Source of the DNA: Enterobacter kobei
Lineage (GTDB): Bacteria > Pseudomonadota > Gammaproteobacteria > Enterobacterales > Enterobacteriaceae
Direction of reading: 5' to 3'
Assembly (NCBI RefSeq): GCF_001729765.1
Contig: NZ_CP017181.1
Span: forward strand, 4,650,001 to 4,714,000
Length of the DNA: 64,000 nucleotides
Position 1 is the stretch's first letter. Each line of letters begins with the position of its first letter. The notes under the pieces are model-generated. The model was not told the DNA's origin. It worked only from the letters and a program-made list of their open reading frames with translations, and searched no databases. The position numbers were made by a program, and so were the translations under genes. Shown here piece after piece: positions 50,882 to 64,000 of the stretch.

Positions 50882-51001
50882 ATGCCTGGCAGTTCCCTAC
50901 TCTCACATGGGGAGACCCCACACTACCATCGGCGCTACGGCGTTTCACTTCTGAGTTCGGCATGGGGTCAGGTGGGACCACCGCGCTAAAGCCGCCAGGC
51001 A
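50882..51001 (-). rRNA. rrf: 5S ribosomal RNA
   Basis: 120 bases from TGCCTGGCGGC to TGCCAGGCAT; nearly identical to E. coli 5S. 61 bases from the 23S 3' end. Confidence 0.97.
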
Positions 51002-51062
51002 AATTCTGTAATCTGTATCAGCTGAAAATCGTCTCTCACCGCCAAAACAGCTTCGGCGTTGT

Positions 51063-53967
<2,905 letters not shown>

Positions 53968-54074
53968 TCACAACCCGAAGATGTTTCTTTCGATTCATCA
54001 TCGGTTTGCGAAAATTTGAGAGACTCGAACACACATAACATGTGTGTCGTTTCAATTTTCAGCTTGATCCAGAT

Positions 54075-54086
54075 TTTTAAAGAGCA
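54075..54086 (-). promoter_or_regulatory. boxA in the 16S-23S spacer
   Basis: TGCTCTTTAAAA on the minus strand, a boxA-type antitermination signal before 23S. Confidence 0.7.
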
Positions 54087-54147
54087 AAACTTCGCAGTGC
54101 ACCTTTTCAGGTTCACTCTGAAGTTTTCTTGTGTTCGCAGTAAAAGA

Positions 54148-54223
54148 TGGTGGAGCTATGCGGGATCGAACCGCAGACCTCCTGCGTGCAAAGCAGGCGC
54201 TCTCCCAGCTGAGCTATAGCCCC
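54148..54223 (-). tRNA. tRNA-Ala (anticodon TGC)
   Basis: A 76-base cloverleaf with CCA, anticodon TGC in CTTTGCACG, in the 16S-23S spacer. Confidence 0.97.
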
Positions 54224-54265
54224 ATCGTTTGTAATCTCTGTACCGCTCATCCTTTAAAAGGAGTT

Positions 54266-54342
<77 letters not shown>

Positions 54343-54412
54343 GCAGAGATTTTTACTGCTGTTTTTTCATCAGACAATCTGTGTGAGCACTACAAAGGCA
54401 GGTTCTTTAAGG

Positions 54413-55952
<1,540 letters not shown>

Positions 55953-56083
55953 AAGTTTGATGCTCGTGAATTAAACTTCGTAATGAATTACGTATGTTCA
56001 CTCAGAGACTTGGTATTCATTTATTGTCCGAAGACATTAAGAATCCATGTCACTTTGAGTGCCCACACAGATTGTCTGATAAA

Positions 56084-56096
56084 TTGTTAAAGAGCA
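56084..56096 (-). promoter_or_regulatory. boxA in the 16S leader
   Basis: TGCTCTTTAACAA on the minus strand, the Nus-factor antitermination site, followed by the TTTATCAGACAATCTGTG leader stem. Confidence 0.9.
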
Positions 56097-56135
56097 GTTG
56101 CAACGCGGCTTTCGCTCACCGTTGCGAGGTCCCGT

Positions 56136-56163
56136 ATATTACGTTTTCCTCATTCAGAGTCAA
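56136..56163 (-). promoter_or_regulatory. rRNA promoter P2
   Basis: -35 TTGACT (56158-56163), 16-base spacer, -10 TAATAT (56136-56141). Confidence 0.88.
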
Positions 56164-56255
56164 GCGATTATTTTTGCTTTTCTCTGTTGGCGTTCATCTC
56201 TGAACCCCGCTAACCCGGCGGCCTGTAAGCCGTTGTTCCGTGTCAGTGGAGGCGC

Positions 56256-56283
56256 ATTATAGGGAGTTCTCAGACGTTGACAA
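56256..56283 (-). promoter_or_regulatory. rRNA promoter P1 with UP element
   Basis: -35 TTGTCA (56278-56283), 16-base spacer, -10 TATAAT (56256-56261) and a GC-rich GCGCCTCC discriminator; upstream is a T- and A-rich UP element (56290-56312). Fis sites would fall in the murI 3' end. Confidence 0.93.
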
Positions 56284-56334
56284 CCCCTCTTTTAAAAAAA
56301 ACTTTCAACCGTCTCTTTTTTGCTCAAAACCGTG

Positions 56335-57186
56335 CTATAGCGCCAGTTTTTCGAGCGTTTGAAAGCCATAACGGCGTAAAACGGGTAAAAGTTGCTCAGT
56401 CTCTTTCGTAATTGCCATACAAAAAGCAATATTCGCATCGGCTGATTTCGCATCAGGCGCTTCATGTTCCAGCAGCCAGGCCGTACGACGCGCGATAGCC
56501 GCACCGGAATCCACCAGCCGTGTTCCCTCCGGTAGTACCTCTAACAGCTCTTCCTGTAGTAACGGGAAGTGGGTGCAGCCGAGCACAACCGTATCCGGGG
56601 GTTCGGGCATCCGCAACCATGGACGAAGAATACGACGCAGCTCGTCGAGTGATACCGCCTGTCCATGCAATTTCGCTTCGGCCATCTCCACCAGCTCTGC
56701 CGAACCGAGCATCGCAATCTGGCATTCGTTAGCAAAACGCTCGATCAGCTCGCGGGTATAAGGACGCTTTACCGTACCTCGCGTGGCCAGCAATCCCACA
56801 ATGCCATTCGCCGTCAAACGTGCCGCAGGCTTGATTGCAGGCACGACGCCCACAACCGGGAACGGGAATTTTTCACGCAGGGCGGGAAGGGAAACGGTGC
56901 TCGCCGTATTACAGGCGATGACGGCCAGTGCAAGGGGATAGCGCTTTTGCACTGCGGTGACGATTTCAACCACGCGCTCGACGATAAAGTCCTCACTCTT
57001 TTCCCCGTACGGGAACGCGACGTTATCGAAAGCGTAAATGTAATGGAGATCCGGCAGGAGATGCCGAATCTCATCATAGACCGAAAGCCCACCGACGCCG
57101 GAATCAAATACCAGCACGGTGGGACGCGGATTAGAAGGTGTAGCTGCCAGACAAGGTGTATTCCCGTCCTGCAGTTTGGTAGCCAT
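56335..57186 (-). CDS. murI: Glutamate racemase
   Basis: Makes D-glutamate for peptidoglycan. 283 residues (285 in E. coli). The paired catalytic cysteines are Cys92 in ACNTAS and Cys204 in [18 protein letters not shown] is near residue 27. Its first 56 bases overlap the end of btuB, as known for E. coli. It ends 52 bases before the P1 -35 element. Confidence 0.97.
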   Translation of the reverse strand: MATKLQDGNTPCLAATPSNPRPTVLVFDSGVGGLSVYDEIRHLLPDLHYIYAFDNVAFPYGEKSEDFIVERVVEIVTAVQKRYPLALAVIACNTASTVSLPALREKFPFPVVGVVPAIKPAARLTANGIVGLLATRGTVKRPYTRELIERFANECQIAMLGSAELVEMAEAKLHGQAVSLDELRRILRPWLRMPEPPDTVVLGCTHFPLLQEELLEVLPEGTRLVDSGAAIARRTAWLLEHEAPDAKSADANIAFCMAITKETEQLLPVLRRYGFQTLEKLAL

Positions 57187-58981
57187 AAACTGTCTCGTAA
57201 TCTTTATCGAACAGGTTGGCTATTTTACCACGAACTGTGAGGTGTGAGGTGACAGGATACGAAACTGCGACATCCCACAGGCTGACACCACCCATTTTTA
57301 CACGTTCTGTAGAATAGGTATTCGGATCGACCGCAACGTCATAGCGTGTACCCAAATAACGATAGGAAACATTCCAGTCGAGATCCCATACCTGCCAGTC
57401 AAGCTGGTACTTAACCTGCTGCTTAGAACGGCGCGCCAGAACTTCATTGGTTTTAGTATTACGTGGGTCAACATAGTCATAGGAAATTTGGTGCCCTACC
57501 GGACCGGTATCAAACTGCGCGGTGGCTTCAATCCCTTTGATACGGGCTTCGTCCACATTGTAGTACCGGTAGTTTGCGTCGTAGCCAATTAGGTTATCAA
57601 TGTCGTTACGATAACCCGTTACGCGCCAGTTAACCGGCCCCGTCAGACCTTCAAAGCCTCCTTCCCACTGTTTACTCTCTTCAGGCTTAAGGTCAGGATT
57701 GCCATATTTCTCACTGTGAATCTGGCTCATCGTCGGTGCTTTATAAGCCGTGCCATATGAACCAATAATCCGGTAACCATCGATAAACTCCCACGCAGCA
57801 CTGGTTTGCCACGTAGCATGATTGCCAAAATTCGAGTTATCATCGTTACGTGCCGCAGCTTCTAGCGTGATGCTGTCAAATTGCTGCATCGCCGAGAGGA
57901 AGACGCCCGTATTGCGCTGCTCATAGCCGTTATCCATAGTGCTAGAACCAGCCTGAGTTTTTTGTTTCTGCCAGTCCAGGCCCGCACCAATATTACCATG
58001 ACCTACTTCAAGGGAATTTAACCACTGTGTGGTGTACTGCTTCACATCGTCCGTCGTTGCGGAATCTGAATAACGCCCTTTCTTCGGGTCATAGTTCTGA
58101 TCTTTGCTGCGACCATAACCTATGGCCAACTGCGATTTAAATATCCCCTGACTGTAGCGCAGGCCAGTATCCCAATTTTGACTGTAGAGTTGGCGCGTAT
58201 CCGGTCGTCCATCAACAACAAAATTAGCATCGTAATGGTCATAGCCGTCATACGCAGTGCGATTGTCGTAACCAAAGCCGCGGAAAAAACCACTGATGCT
58301 ATCGGTAATTTGCTGTTCCACAGAACCGTAAAGTGACTTACTCATAAAACCGTCACGATCCGGCTGACGCGGAGCATCTTTCGCACCGATATCGAAACCA
58401 CGGGTATAAGTGTAATTACCCGCCATGGTGATTTTGGTTTTATCCAGAACCTGCTGGAAAGAACCGTCATAAGTTTGATAACCCTTAGAACCCACTCCGG
58501 CAGAAATTTCCGCGCCCGGTTTATCGCGCCCGGTGATAATGTTGATCACACCGCCAATCGCGTCGGAGCCATACAGCGCAGAACGCGGGCCGCGGATGTA
58601 CTCAATGCGCTGAATCAGCGAGGTGGGGATTTGGCTAAGATCGGGAACGTTGCTGATCCCGGCATTGTTCAGCGGTACACCGTCAATCAGAACCAGAACG
58701 TGACGGGACTCAGTACCACGAATAAAAGTAGAAGAGGTCGCACCCAGGCCACCACTTTGCGCGATGTCCACTCCCGGCAAACGCGACATGATTTCCACAA
58801 CGCTCTTTGCCTGCCAGCGTTCAATATCTTCTCGCGTCACAACGGACGTCGGCGCCAGAACGGTTTTTGCCGGTTGTTCAAAACGATTTGCCGTCACCAC
58901 CAACGAGTCGGCGCTATCCTGCGCCCAGCCCGAAAATGCCGTGACGGACAGCGCCGTCAACAGCGATACTTTTTTAATCAT
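57131..58981 (-). CDS. btuB: BtuB, TonB-dependent cobalamin receptor
   Basis: A 616-residue outer-membrane beta-barrel (614 in E. coli). The start [12 protein letters not shown] gives a signal peptide of 20 residues (cleavage WA-QD); the TonB box DSLVVTANR follows. The plug domain spans about 40-150 and the barrel ends with the terminal aromatic (SGSYTF). Expression is controlled by the cobalamin riboswitch upstream. Confidence 0.98.
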   Translation of the reverse strand: MIKKVSLLTALSVTAFSGWAQDSADSLVVTANRFEQPAKTVLAPTSVVTREDIERWQAKSVVEIMSRLPGVDIAQSGGLGATSSTFIRGTESRHVLVLIDGVPLNNAGISNVPDLSQIPTSLIQRIEYIRGPRSALYGSDAIGGVINIITGRDKPGAEISAGVGSKGYQTYDGSFQQVLDKTKITMAGNYTYTRGFDIGAKDAPRQPDRDGFMSKSLYGSVEQQITDSISGFFRGFGYDNRTAYDGYDHYDANFVVDGRPDTRQLYSQNWDTGLRYSQGIFKSQLAIGYGRSKDQNYDPKKGRYSDSATTDDVKQYTTQWLNSLEVGHGNIGAGLDWQKQKTQAGSSTMDNGYEQRNTGVFLSAMQQFDSITLEAAARNDDNSNFGNHATWQTSAAWEFIDGYRIIGSYGTAYKAPTMSQIHSEKYGNPDLKPEESKQWEGGFEGLTGPVNWRVTGYRNDIDNLIGYDANYRYYNVDEARIKGIEATAQFDTGPVGHQISYDYVDPRNTKTNEVLARRSKQQVKYQLDWQVWDLDWNVSYRYLGTRYDVAVDPNTYSTERVKMGGVSLWDVAVSYPVTSHLTVRGKIANLFDKDYETVYGYQTAGREYTLSGSYTF

Positions 58982-59212
58982 TGTTAAAGCATCCACAATA
59001 TAAGAAGGATGCCGCAGGCCCCATCGATAGCACGCGATGATGAAACCAAATGCGACGTGATCCCGGCAGGTCTTCGGGCTAGGTGGCGTTATACGGATGA
59101 AGACTTCCCATTGTCACAGTGTCTACAACGTTCATCCCGCCAGTCTTTACCGCTGCGCGTCAGCTCCAGAATTACACTGGATTCCCTTTTCACTCTCAGG
59201 AGACCGGAAACA
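58982..59212 (-). promoter_or_regulatory. Cobalamin riboswitch of btuB
   Basis: The 230-base leader contains the B12 box AGCCCGAAGACCTGCC (59065-59080), the GGAGCTGACGCGCAGCGG segment and the C-rich end CCTGCGGCATCCTTCTTATATT that covers the btuB ribosome site. These match the E. coli btuB riboswitch in order; the lower peripheral arms differ. Adenosylcobalamin binding would shut down translation. Confidence 0.95.
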
Positions 59213-59227
59213 GAATGCTACAATTAG

Positions 59228-59251
59228 ACACGTATAGATGTCCAGACAGCT
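59228..59251. promoter_or_regulatory. Three tandem MetJ-like boxes
   Basis: ACACGTAT, AGATGTCC and AGACAGCT stand side by side; each matches six of eight bases of the met box AGACGTCT. They lie upstream of both the btuB leader and trmA. Candidate methionine repressor operator; not shown by function. Confidence 0.45.
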
Positions 59252-59327
59252 ATGAGCCATTAAATCTGGACATCCCCTGCACAATGCCTACAATCCCCGC
59301 GTAATTCTTTATCACTCAGGACGCATC

Positions 59328-60428
59328 ATGACCCCAGAACACCTCCCGACAGAACAGTACGACGCGCAGCTGGCAGAGAAAGTCGTCCGCCTGCAAAGTA
59401 TGATGACGCCGTTCAACGCGCCCGTTCCCGAGGTGTTCCGCTCTCCCGTCAGCCACTACCGCATGCGCGCCGAGTTCCGCATCTGGCACGACGGAGATGA
59501 CCTGTACCACATCATTTTCGATCAGCAGACGAAATCCCGCATTCGCGTGGACAGTTTCCCGGCGGCGAGTGAGCTCATCAACCAACTGATGACCCTGATC
59601 ATTGACGGTGTGCGCGATAATCCGGTGCTGCGTCATAAGCTGTTCCAGATTGACTATCTGACCACGCAAAGCAATCAGGCGATTGTCTCTCTGCTCTACC
59701 ACAAAGCGCTGACCGACGAATGGCGCGAACAGGCAGAAGCCCTGCGCGATGCGCTGCGTGCGCAGAACATCAATGTCCACCTGATTGGCCGCGCGACCAA
59801 AACCAAAATCATGCTGGATCAGGATTACGTCGATGAGCGTTTGCCGGTGGCGGGTAAAGAGATGATTTATCGTCAGGTCGAGAACAGCTTCACTCAGCCG
59901 AACGCCGCGATGAACGTGCAGATGCTGGAGTGGGCGCTCAAGGCGACGGAAGGATCTAAAGGCGACCTGCTTGAGCTGTACTGCGGTAACGGCAACTTCT
60001 CCCTGGCCCTGGCACGTAACTTTGATCGCGTTCTGGCAACCGAAATTGCCAAGCCGTCAGTTGCCGCCGCGCAGTACAACATTGCCGCTAACCATATCGA
60101 CAACGTGCAGATCATTCGTATGGCCGCAGAAGAGTTCACGCAGGCCATGAACGGCGTGCGGGCGTTTAACCGCCTGGAAGGGATCGACCTGAAGAGCTAC
60201 CAGTGTGAGACGATTTTTGTCGACCCGCCGCGCAGTGGCCTGGACAGCGAAACCGAAAAGATGGTGCAGGCGTACCCGCGCATTTTGTACATCTCCTGTA
60301 ACCCGGAGACGCTGTGCAAGAACCTCGAAACATTAAGCCAGACGCACAACGTTGAACGTCTGGCGCTGTTCGATCAGTTCCCGTATACGCACCATATGGA
60401 GTGCGGCGTTTTACTTACCGCACGGTAA
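59328..60428 (+). CDS. trmA: TrmA, tRNA m5U54 methyltransferase
   Basis: A 366-residue SAM-dependent methyltransferase that makes m5U54 in tRNA (and U341 in tmRNA), equal in length to E. coli. SAM motif [14 protein letters not shown] near 217, DPPRSGLD near 299, and the catalytic cysteine in SCNPETL (about Cys324) are present. It is divergent from btuB, with AGGA upstream. Confidence 0.97.
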   Translation: MTPEHLPTEQYDAQLAEKVVRLQSMMTPFNAPVPEVFRSPVSHYRMRAEFRIWHDGDDLYHIIFDQQTKSRIRVDSFPAASELINQLMTLIIDGVRDNPVLRHKLFQIDYLTTQSNQAIVSLLYHKALTDEWREQAEALRDALRAQNINVHLIGRATKTKIMLDQDYVDERLPVAGKEMIYRQVENSFTQPNAAMNVQMLEWALKATEGSKGDLLELYCGNGNFSLALARNFDRVLATEIAKPSVAAAQYNIAANHIDNVQIIRMAAEEFTQAMNGVRAFNRLEGIDLKSYQCETIFVDPPRSGLDSETEKMVQAYPRILYISCNPETLCKNLETLSQTHNVERLALFDQFPYTHHMECGVLLTAR

Positions 60429-60444
60429 TCTGTAGGCCGGTTTT

Positions 60445-60474
60445 GGCAGGTGGCGCTTCGCTTACCTGCCCTAC
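60445..60474. repeat. Variant REP element after trmA
   Basis: GGCAGGTGGCGCTTCG, then CTTACCTGCCCTAC: a REP-like hairpin in which the CGG/CCG pair of the usual REP is changed to AGG/CCT on both arms. A REP-like half GTAGGCCGG precedes it. It lies between trmA and yijD (convergent). Confidence 0.65.
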
Positions 60475-60484
60475 AAATAATTCA

Positions 60485-60844
60485 TTACTCTGGTAACTGG
60501 CTCTTACGGCTACGCATGCGCGAGCCAATCCAGAATACCAGCGCCACAGACAGTACCGCAGGGAAGAAGTTAGATCCGATATCCGGATACTCCGCACGCA
60601 CCACGGTGCTATACAGCAATACGCCCAGAATAAAGCAGGCAGCGGCCAGCCCCGGTAACCCCACCGGCATGGTGCGGTTCAGGTAACGTTGATGCAGGCA
60701 GTACACCGTCAGCACCAGCGCAATAAGCGGGAAAATCGAAAACGGAACAATTGAGCTAAAAATAGCGGCAAACGTCCCATTAATGGATAAGCCAGCGATC
60801 AATGCCAGCAACAGCGTCCCTTTATCCTGACCTGACTGTTTCAT
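60485..60844 (-). CDS. yijD: YijD, DUF1422 inner-membrane protein
   Basis: A 119-residue protein of the DUF1422 family with four hydrophobic segments and a basic C-terminus ([13 protein letters not shown]). Function unknown. It starts 9 bases after the fabR stop on the same strand, so the two are cotranscribed as in E. coli. Confidence 0.94.
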   Translation of the reverse strand: MKQSGQDKGTLLLALIAGLSINGTFAAIFSSIVPFSIFPLIALVLTVYCLHQRYLNRTMPVGLPGLAAACFILGVLLYSTVVRAEYPDIGSNFFPAVLSVALVFWIGSRMRSRKSQLPE

Positions 60845-60853
60845 TACTCACCT

Positions 60854-61489
60854 TCACTCTTCGGTTTGATGTGCCAGTTTCTCTTGTTCACGGCGATACC
60901 AGTAGTACGCGCCTTTGGAGATCATCCTGAGCTGCAATACCAGTCGCTCTTCGAGCTGTTTGCGTTGTTCAATGCTGACATCCAGCGCTTCGGCACCCGC
61001 GCTGAAAACAATCGTCACCATCGCCTCAGCCTGTGCTTCAGTAAACGCACGCGGCATATGGTTTTCGAGTTCAAGATAGTCGGCAAGTTCCGCGATGAAG
61101 TGCTGAATTTCACGCGCGACGGCGGCACGAAACGCCGCCGATGTGCCCGAACGCTCGCGCAAAAGCAGACGAAACGCGTTGGGGTTATTGCCAATAAATT
61201 CCATAAAGGTCGACACGGAGGTGCGTATCACGCTACCCCCTTTGGCGATACGCTGACGTGCCTGGCGCATCAGCTGGCGCAGCATCAGACCGCTTTCATC
61301 GACCATGGTCAGGCCCAGTTCATCCACATCACGGAAATGACGATAGAAGGACGTTGGCGCAATCCCGGCCTCGCGTGCGACTTCGCGCAGGCTCAAACTG
61401 GCAAAACTCCGCTCGGCACTCAGTTGACTGAATGCGGCTTCCACCAGCGAACGCCGGGTTTTCTCTTTTTGTTGTGCTCTTACGCCCAT
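60854..61489 (-). CDS. fabR: FabR, TetR-type repressor of unsaturated fatty acid genes
   Basis: A 211-residue TetR regulator; represses fabA, fabB and yijD in E. coli. The HTH is near residues 25-48 ([24 protein letters not shown]). The ATG at 61489 is chosen because it gives the E. coli N-terminus [13 protein letters not shown]. The open frame extends further upstream but without a good start, although an E. coli longer form of this protein is annotated. Confidence 0.95.
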   Translation of the reverse strand: MGVRAQQKEKTRRSLVEAAFSQLSAERSFASLSLREVAREAGIAPTSFYRHFRDVDELGLTMVDESGLMLRQLMRQARQRIAKGGSVIRTSVSTFMEFIGNNPNAFRLLLRERSGTSAAFRAAVAREIQHFIAELADYLELENHMPRAFTEAQAEAMVTIVFSAGAEALDVSIEQRKQLEERLVLQLRMISKGAYYWYRREQEKLAHQTEE

Positions 61490-61688
61490 CACGATAGTTG
61501 AATCCTTCCAAAGGCCTGCTGGCACTATACCAGAGAATAAAATTAATCTGTTTGCCTGGCTTTGTGAATGATTGTTTACGTGCGGTTTGTGCTCCACTGC
61601 CGGAAAAAAGCACAACGATAATTGGGTTACCCTGGCAATGATGTTATGATTCTGTTGCTTTTATGTATAAGAACAGGTAAGCCTTACC

Positions 61689-63089
61689 ATGCCACATTCC
61701 TACGATTACGACGCAATAGTTATTGGTTCCGGCCCCGGCGGCGAAGGCGCTGCTATGGGTCTGGTGAAACAGGGAGCCAGAGTAGCGGTCATTGAGCGCT
61801 ACCATAATGTCGGCGGCGGTTGCACCCACTGGGGTACCATCCCTTCAAAAGCCCTCCGCCACGCCGTTAGCCGCATTATCGAATTTAACCAGAACCCTCT
61901 TTACAGCGACCACTCCCGACTTCTTCGTTCCTCCTTTGCCGACATCCTGAATCATGCGGATACCGTCATTAACCAGCAGACGCGCATGCGCCAGGGGTTT
62001 TATGAGCGTAACCACTGTGAGATTTTGCAGGGCAACGCGCATTTTGTGGATGAACACACCCTGGCACTTGAATGCCACGACGGTTCGGTTGAGACACTCA
62101 CCGCCGAAAAATTTGTGATTGCCTGCGGATCGCGCCCTTACCACCCGGCCGACGTCGACTTCTCGCACCCGCGCGTTTACGACAGCGACTCGATTCTGAG
62201 CCTGCACCATGAACCCCGCCACGTCATTATCTATGGCGCAGGGGTCATTGGCTGCGAATATGCGTCGATCTTCCGCGGAATGGATGTCAAAGTTGATCTC
62301 ATCAACACGCGCGACCGCCTGCTGGCATTCCTCGATCAGGAGATGTCAGACTCTCTCTCCTACCACTTCTGGAACAGCGGCGTGGTGATTCGCCACAACG
62401 AAGAATACGAGAAGATTGAAGGTTGCGACGACGGTGTGATCATGCACCTCAAGTCCGGTAAGAAGCTGAAAGCGGACTGCCTGCTGTACGCCAACGGTCG
62501 TACCGGCAACACCGATTCCCTGCAGCTGGAGAATATCGGACTTGAGACCGACAGCCGCGGTCAGCTGAAGGTCAACAGTATGTACCAGACTGCCCTGCCG
62601 CACGTTTACGCGGTCGGCGACGTGATTGGTTACCCAAGCCTGGCCTCTGCCGCTTATGACCAGGGCCGTATTGCCGCACAGGCGTTGGTGAAAGGTGAAG
62701 CGACGGCGCATCTGATCGAAGATATCCCGACCGGCATCTATACCATCCCGGAAATCAGTTCCGTAGGGAAAACCGAGCAGCAGCTGACGTCAATGAAAGT
62801 GCCATATGAGGTGGGTCGCGCGCAGTTTAAACATCTGGCGCGGGCGCAAATTGTCGGAATGAGCGTGGGGACGCTGAAAATCCTGTTCCATCGCGAGACG
62901 AAAGAGATCCTCGGCATTCACTGCTTTGGTGAGCGCGCGGCGGAAATCATTCACATCGGCCAGGCGATTATGGAGCAAAAAGGCGGCGGTAACACCATTG
63001 AGTACTTCGTTAACACCACCTTTAACTACCCGACTATGGCGGAAGCCTATCGGGTCGCCGCGCTGAACGGCTTAAACCGCCTGTTTTAA
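61689..63089 (+). CDS. sthA: SthA, soluble pyridine nucleotide transhydrogenase
   Basis: A 466-residue flavoprotein that moves hydride between NADPH and NAD+. [11 protein letters not shown] is the FAD motif near residues 13-23. The disulfide CXXXXC of the dihydrolipoyl dehydrogenase family is reduced to a single cysteine in [14 protein letters not shown], as is normal for SthA. Its 3' end overlaps the convergent oxyR by 18 bases. Confidence 0.97.
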   Translation: MPHSYDYDAIVIGSGPGGEGAAMGLVKQGARVAVIERYHNVGGGCTHWGTIPSKALRHAVSRIIEFNQNPLYSDHSRLLRSSFADILNHADTVINQQTRMRQGFYERNHCEILQGNAHFVDEHTLALECHDGSVETLTAEKFVIACGSRPYHPADVDFSHPRVYDSDSILSLHHEPRHVIIYGAGVIGCEYASIFRGMDVKVDLINTRDRLLAFLDQEMSDSLSYHFWNSGVVIRHNEEYEKIEGCDDGVIMHLKSGKKLKADCLLYANGRTGNTDSLQLENIGLETDSRGQLKVNSMYQTALPHVYAVGDVIGYPSLASAAYDQGRIAAQALVKGEATAHLIEDIPTGIYTIPEISSVGKTEQQLTSMKVPYEVGRAQFKHLARAQIVGMSVGTLKILFHRETKEILGIHCFGERAAEIIHIGQAIMEQKGGGNTIEYFVNTTFNYPTMAEAYRVAALNGLNRLF

Positions 63090-63989
63090 CGCGTTATCGA
63101 AATGGCCATCCATCGCACCGCGGATGGCCTCTGCCAGCTGCTCATAGCGGCTGCGCAGCGGTGACCCCGGACGATAAACAAGGCCGATCGTGCGACGCGG
63201 TTCCGGCTTAATGCACGGCAGATAAACCACGCCGTCACGCTTACGCTCGCGCGGCACGGCCAGCGCAGGCAGCAGCGTAATCCCGCTTCCCGCCGCCACC
63301 ATATTACGCAGCGTTTCCAGGCTGGTTGCGCGGAAATGGGTATCTTCGTCGGCACCCGCTTCAAAGCAAAAGCCCATTGCCTGATCGCGCAGACAGTGGC
63401 CATCTTCCAGCATCAGCAGCTTTTCACCGGCCAGATCGGCCATCGGCACGCGATCGCGGTTCGCCCACGGGTGATCTTCATAGATCGCCAGCATCATTGG
63501 CTCATCGAACAGCGGCACTTCAATAAACGCTTCGCTCTCTTTCACCAGCGCCAGAATAGCGCAGTCAAGCTTGCCGCTATCTAACTGCGCCAGCAGTTGA
63601 TGGGTTTGCGCTTCATGCAGGTACATTTCGAGTTTTGGGAAAGTCTGGTGCAACATTGGAATGATGTGCGGCAAAAGATACGGGCCAACGGTTGGGATCA
63701 GGCCAATATGCAGTGGGCCGGACATCGCTTCCCCCTGCTGGCTTGCCATTTCCTTGAGCACTTTGACCTCGCGCAGCACGGTGCGCGCCTGATCCACCAG
63801 CAACAAACCGGCCTGGGTGAACAGTACCTTACGACTGGTGCGCTCCAGCAGCATCACGCCCAGCTCATCTTCCAGCTTGCGGATCTGACCGCTCAGCGTC
63901 GGCTGGCTGACGTGGCAGGAATCTGCAGCACGGCGAAAATGGCGGTGCTCGGCTAGCGCTACCAGGTATTCAAGATCACGAATATTCAT
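63072..63989 (-). CDS. oxyR: OxyR, hydrogen peroxide-sensing LysR regulator
   Basis: A 305-residue LysR regulator, the E. coli length. N-terminal [28 protein letters not shown]; the redox cysteines are Cys199 and Cys208 in [12 protein letters not shown]2O2 forms the disulfide and turns on katG, ahpCF, dps and others. The window ends 11 bases upstream, so the oxyR/oxyS promoter region is not included. Confidence 0.98.
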   Translation of the reverse strand: MNIRDLEYLVALAEHRHFRRAADSCHVSQPTLSGQIRKLEDELGVMLLERTSRKVLFTQAGLLLVDQARTVLREVKVLKEMASQQGEAMSGPLHIGLIPTVGPYLLPHIIPMLHQTFPKLEMYLHEAQTHQLLAQLDSGKLDCAILALVKESEAFIEVPLFDEPMMLAIYEDHPWANRDRVPMADLAGEKLLMLEDGHCLRDQAMGFCFEAGADEDTHFRATSLETLRNMVAAGSGITLLPALAVPRERKRDGVVYLPCIKPEPRRTIGLVYRPGSPLRSRYEQLAEAIRGAMDGHFDNALKQAV

Positions 63990-64000
63990 TATTCATCCTC

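Noticed and set aside
61490..61615. N-terminal extension of fabR
   Set aside because: The frame is open, and part of it resembles a longer E. coli annotation, but there is no ATG or good ribosome site, while MGVRAQQ is the conserved start.

Overview
The window is a block of core chromosome from an enteric bacterium (Enterobacteriaceae). Nearly every protein matches its Escherichia coli counterpart in length and motifs. Differences in detail (an intact ilvG, no rffGH, an MFS gene where E. coli K-12 has aslBA, no yigFG next to corA) point to an Enterobacter-like genus rather than Escherichia. I see no phage, IS element, integron or CRISPR array. Relative to the E. coli map the window reads backwards from yigI to hdfR, then crosses an rRNA operon and continues into the murI-btuB-trmA-sthA-oxyR region.

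Layout. 1-8 kb: end of yigI, rarD, corA with its leader ORF, then uvrD (SOS promoter) and the leftward xerC-type operon lptM-dapF-yigA-xerC-yigB. 8-16 kb: cyaY, cyaA and the divergent hemCDXY operon. 16-18 kb: an MFS transporter gene, the sRNA GlmZ with a sigma-54 promoter and GlrR-type sites, and the tRNA operon argX-hisR-leuT-proM. 18-31 kb: yifK (thrP) and the enterobacterial common antigen (ECA) operon wecA-wzzE-wecB-wecC-wecD-wecE-wzxE-wecF-wzyE-wecG, which lacks rffG and rffH. 31-38 kb: rho, trxA, rhlB, gppA, rep, ppiC. 38-47 kb: the isoleucine/valine genes ilvC, ilvY and ilvLXGMEDA with the attenuator and a full-length AHAS II large subunit. 47-51 kb: yifB (comM), maoP with the maoS site, hdfR. 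50.6-56.3 kb: a complete leftward rRNA operon (16S, tRNA-Ile, tRNA-Ala, 23S, 5S, tRNA-Asp, tRNA-Trp) with P1 and P2. 56.3-64 kb: murI, btuB with a cobalamin riboswitch, trmA, yijD, fabR, sthA, oxyR.

How the genes work together. The wec genes build and export undecaprenyl-linked ECA; wecE needs a dTDP-sugar that must be made by rmlBA-type genes outside the window. The ilv genes plus ilvC form the branched-chain amino acid pathway, controlled by IlvY with inducer and by ilvL attenuation. hemC and hemD supply uroporphyrinogen III. UvrD and Rep are paralogous helicases. MaoP and maoS are the known Ori-macrodomain determinants. FabR, OxyR, HdfR and IlvY are local transcription factors.

Most informative departures from the textbook E. 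coli order: the rRNA operon joins the downstream flank of E. coli rrnC (trpT-hdfR) to the upstream flank of rrnB (murI) and carries an Ile/Ala spacer; rffGH are missing; the glmZ promoter is of sigma-54 type; and three tandem MetJ-like boxes sit between btuB and trmA. I did not find an unknown multi-gene system here.
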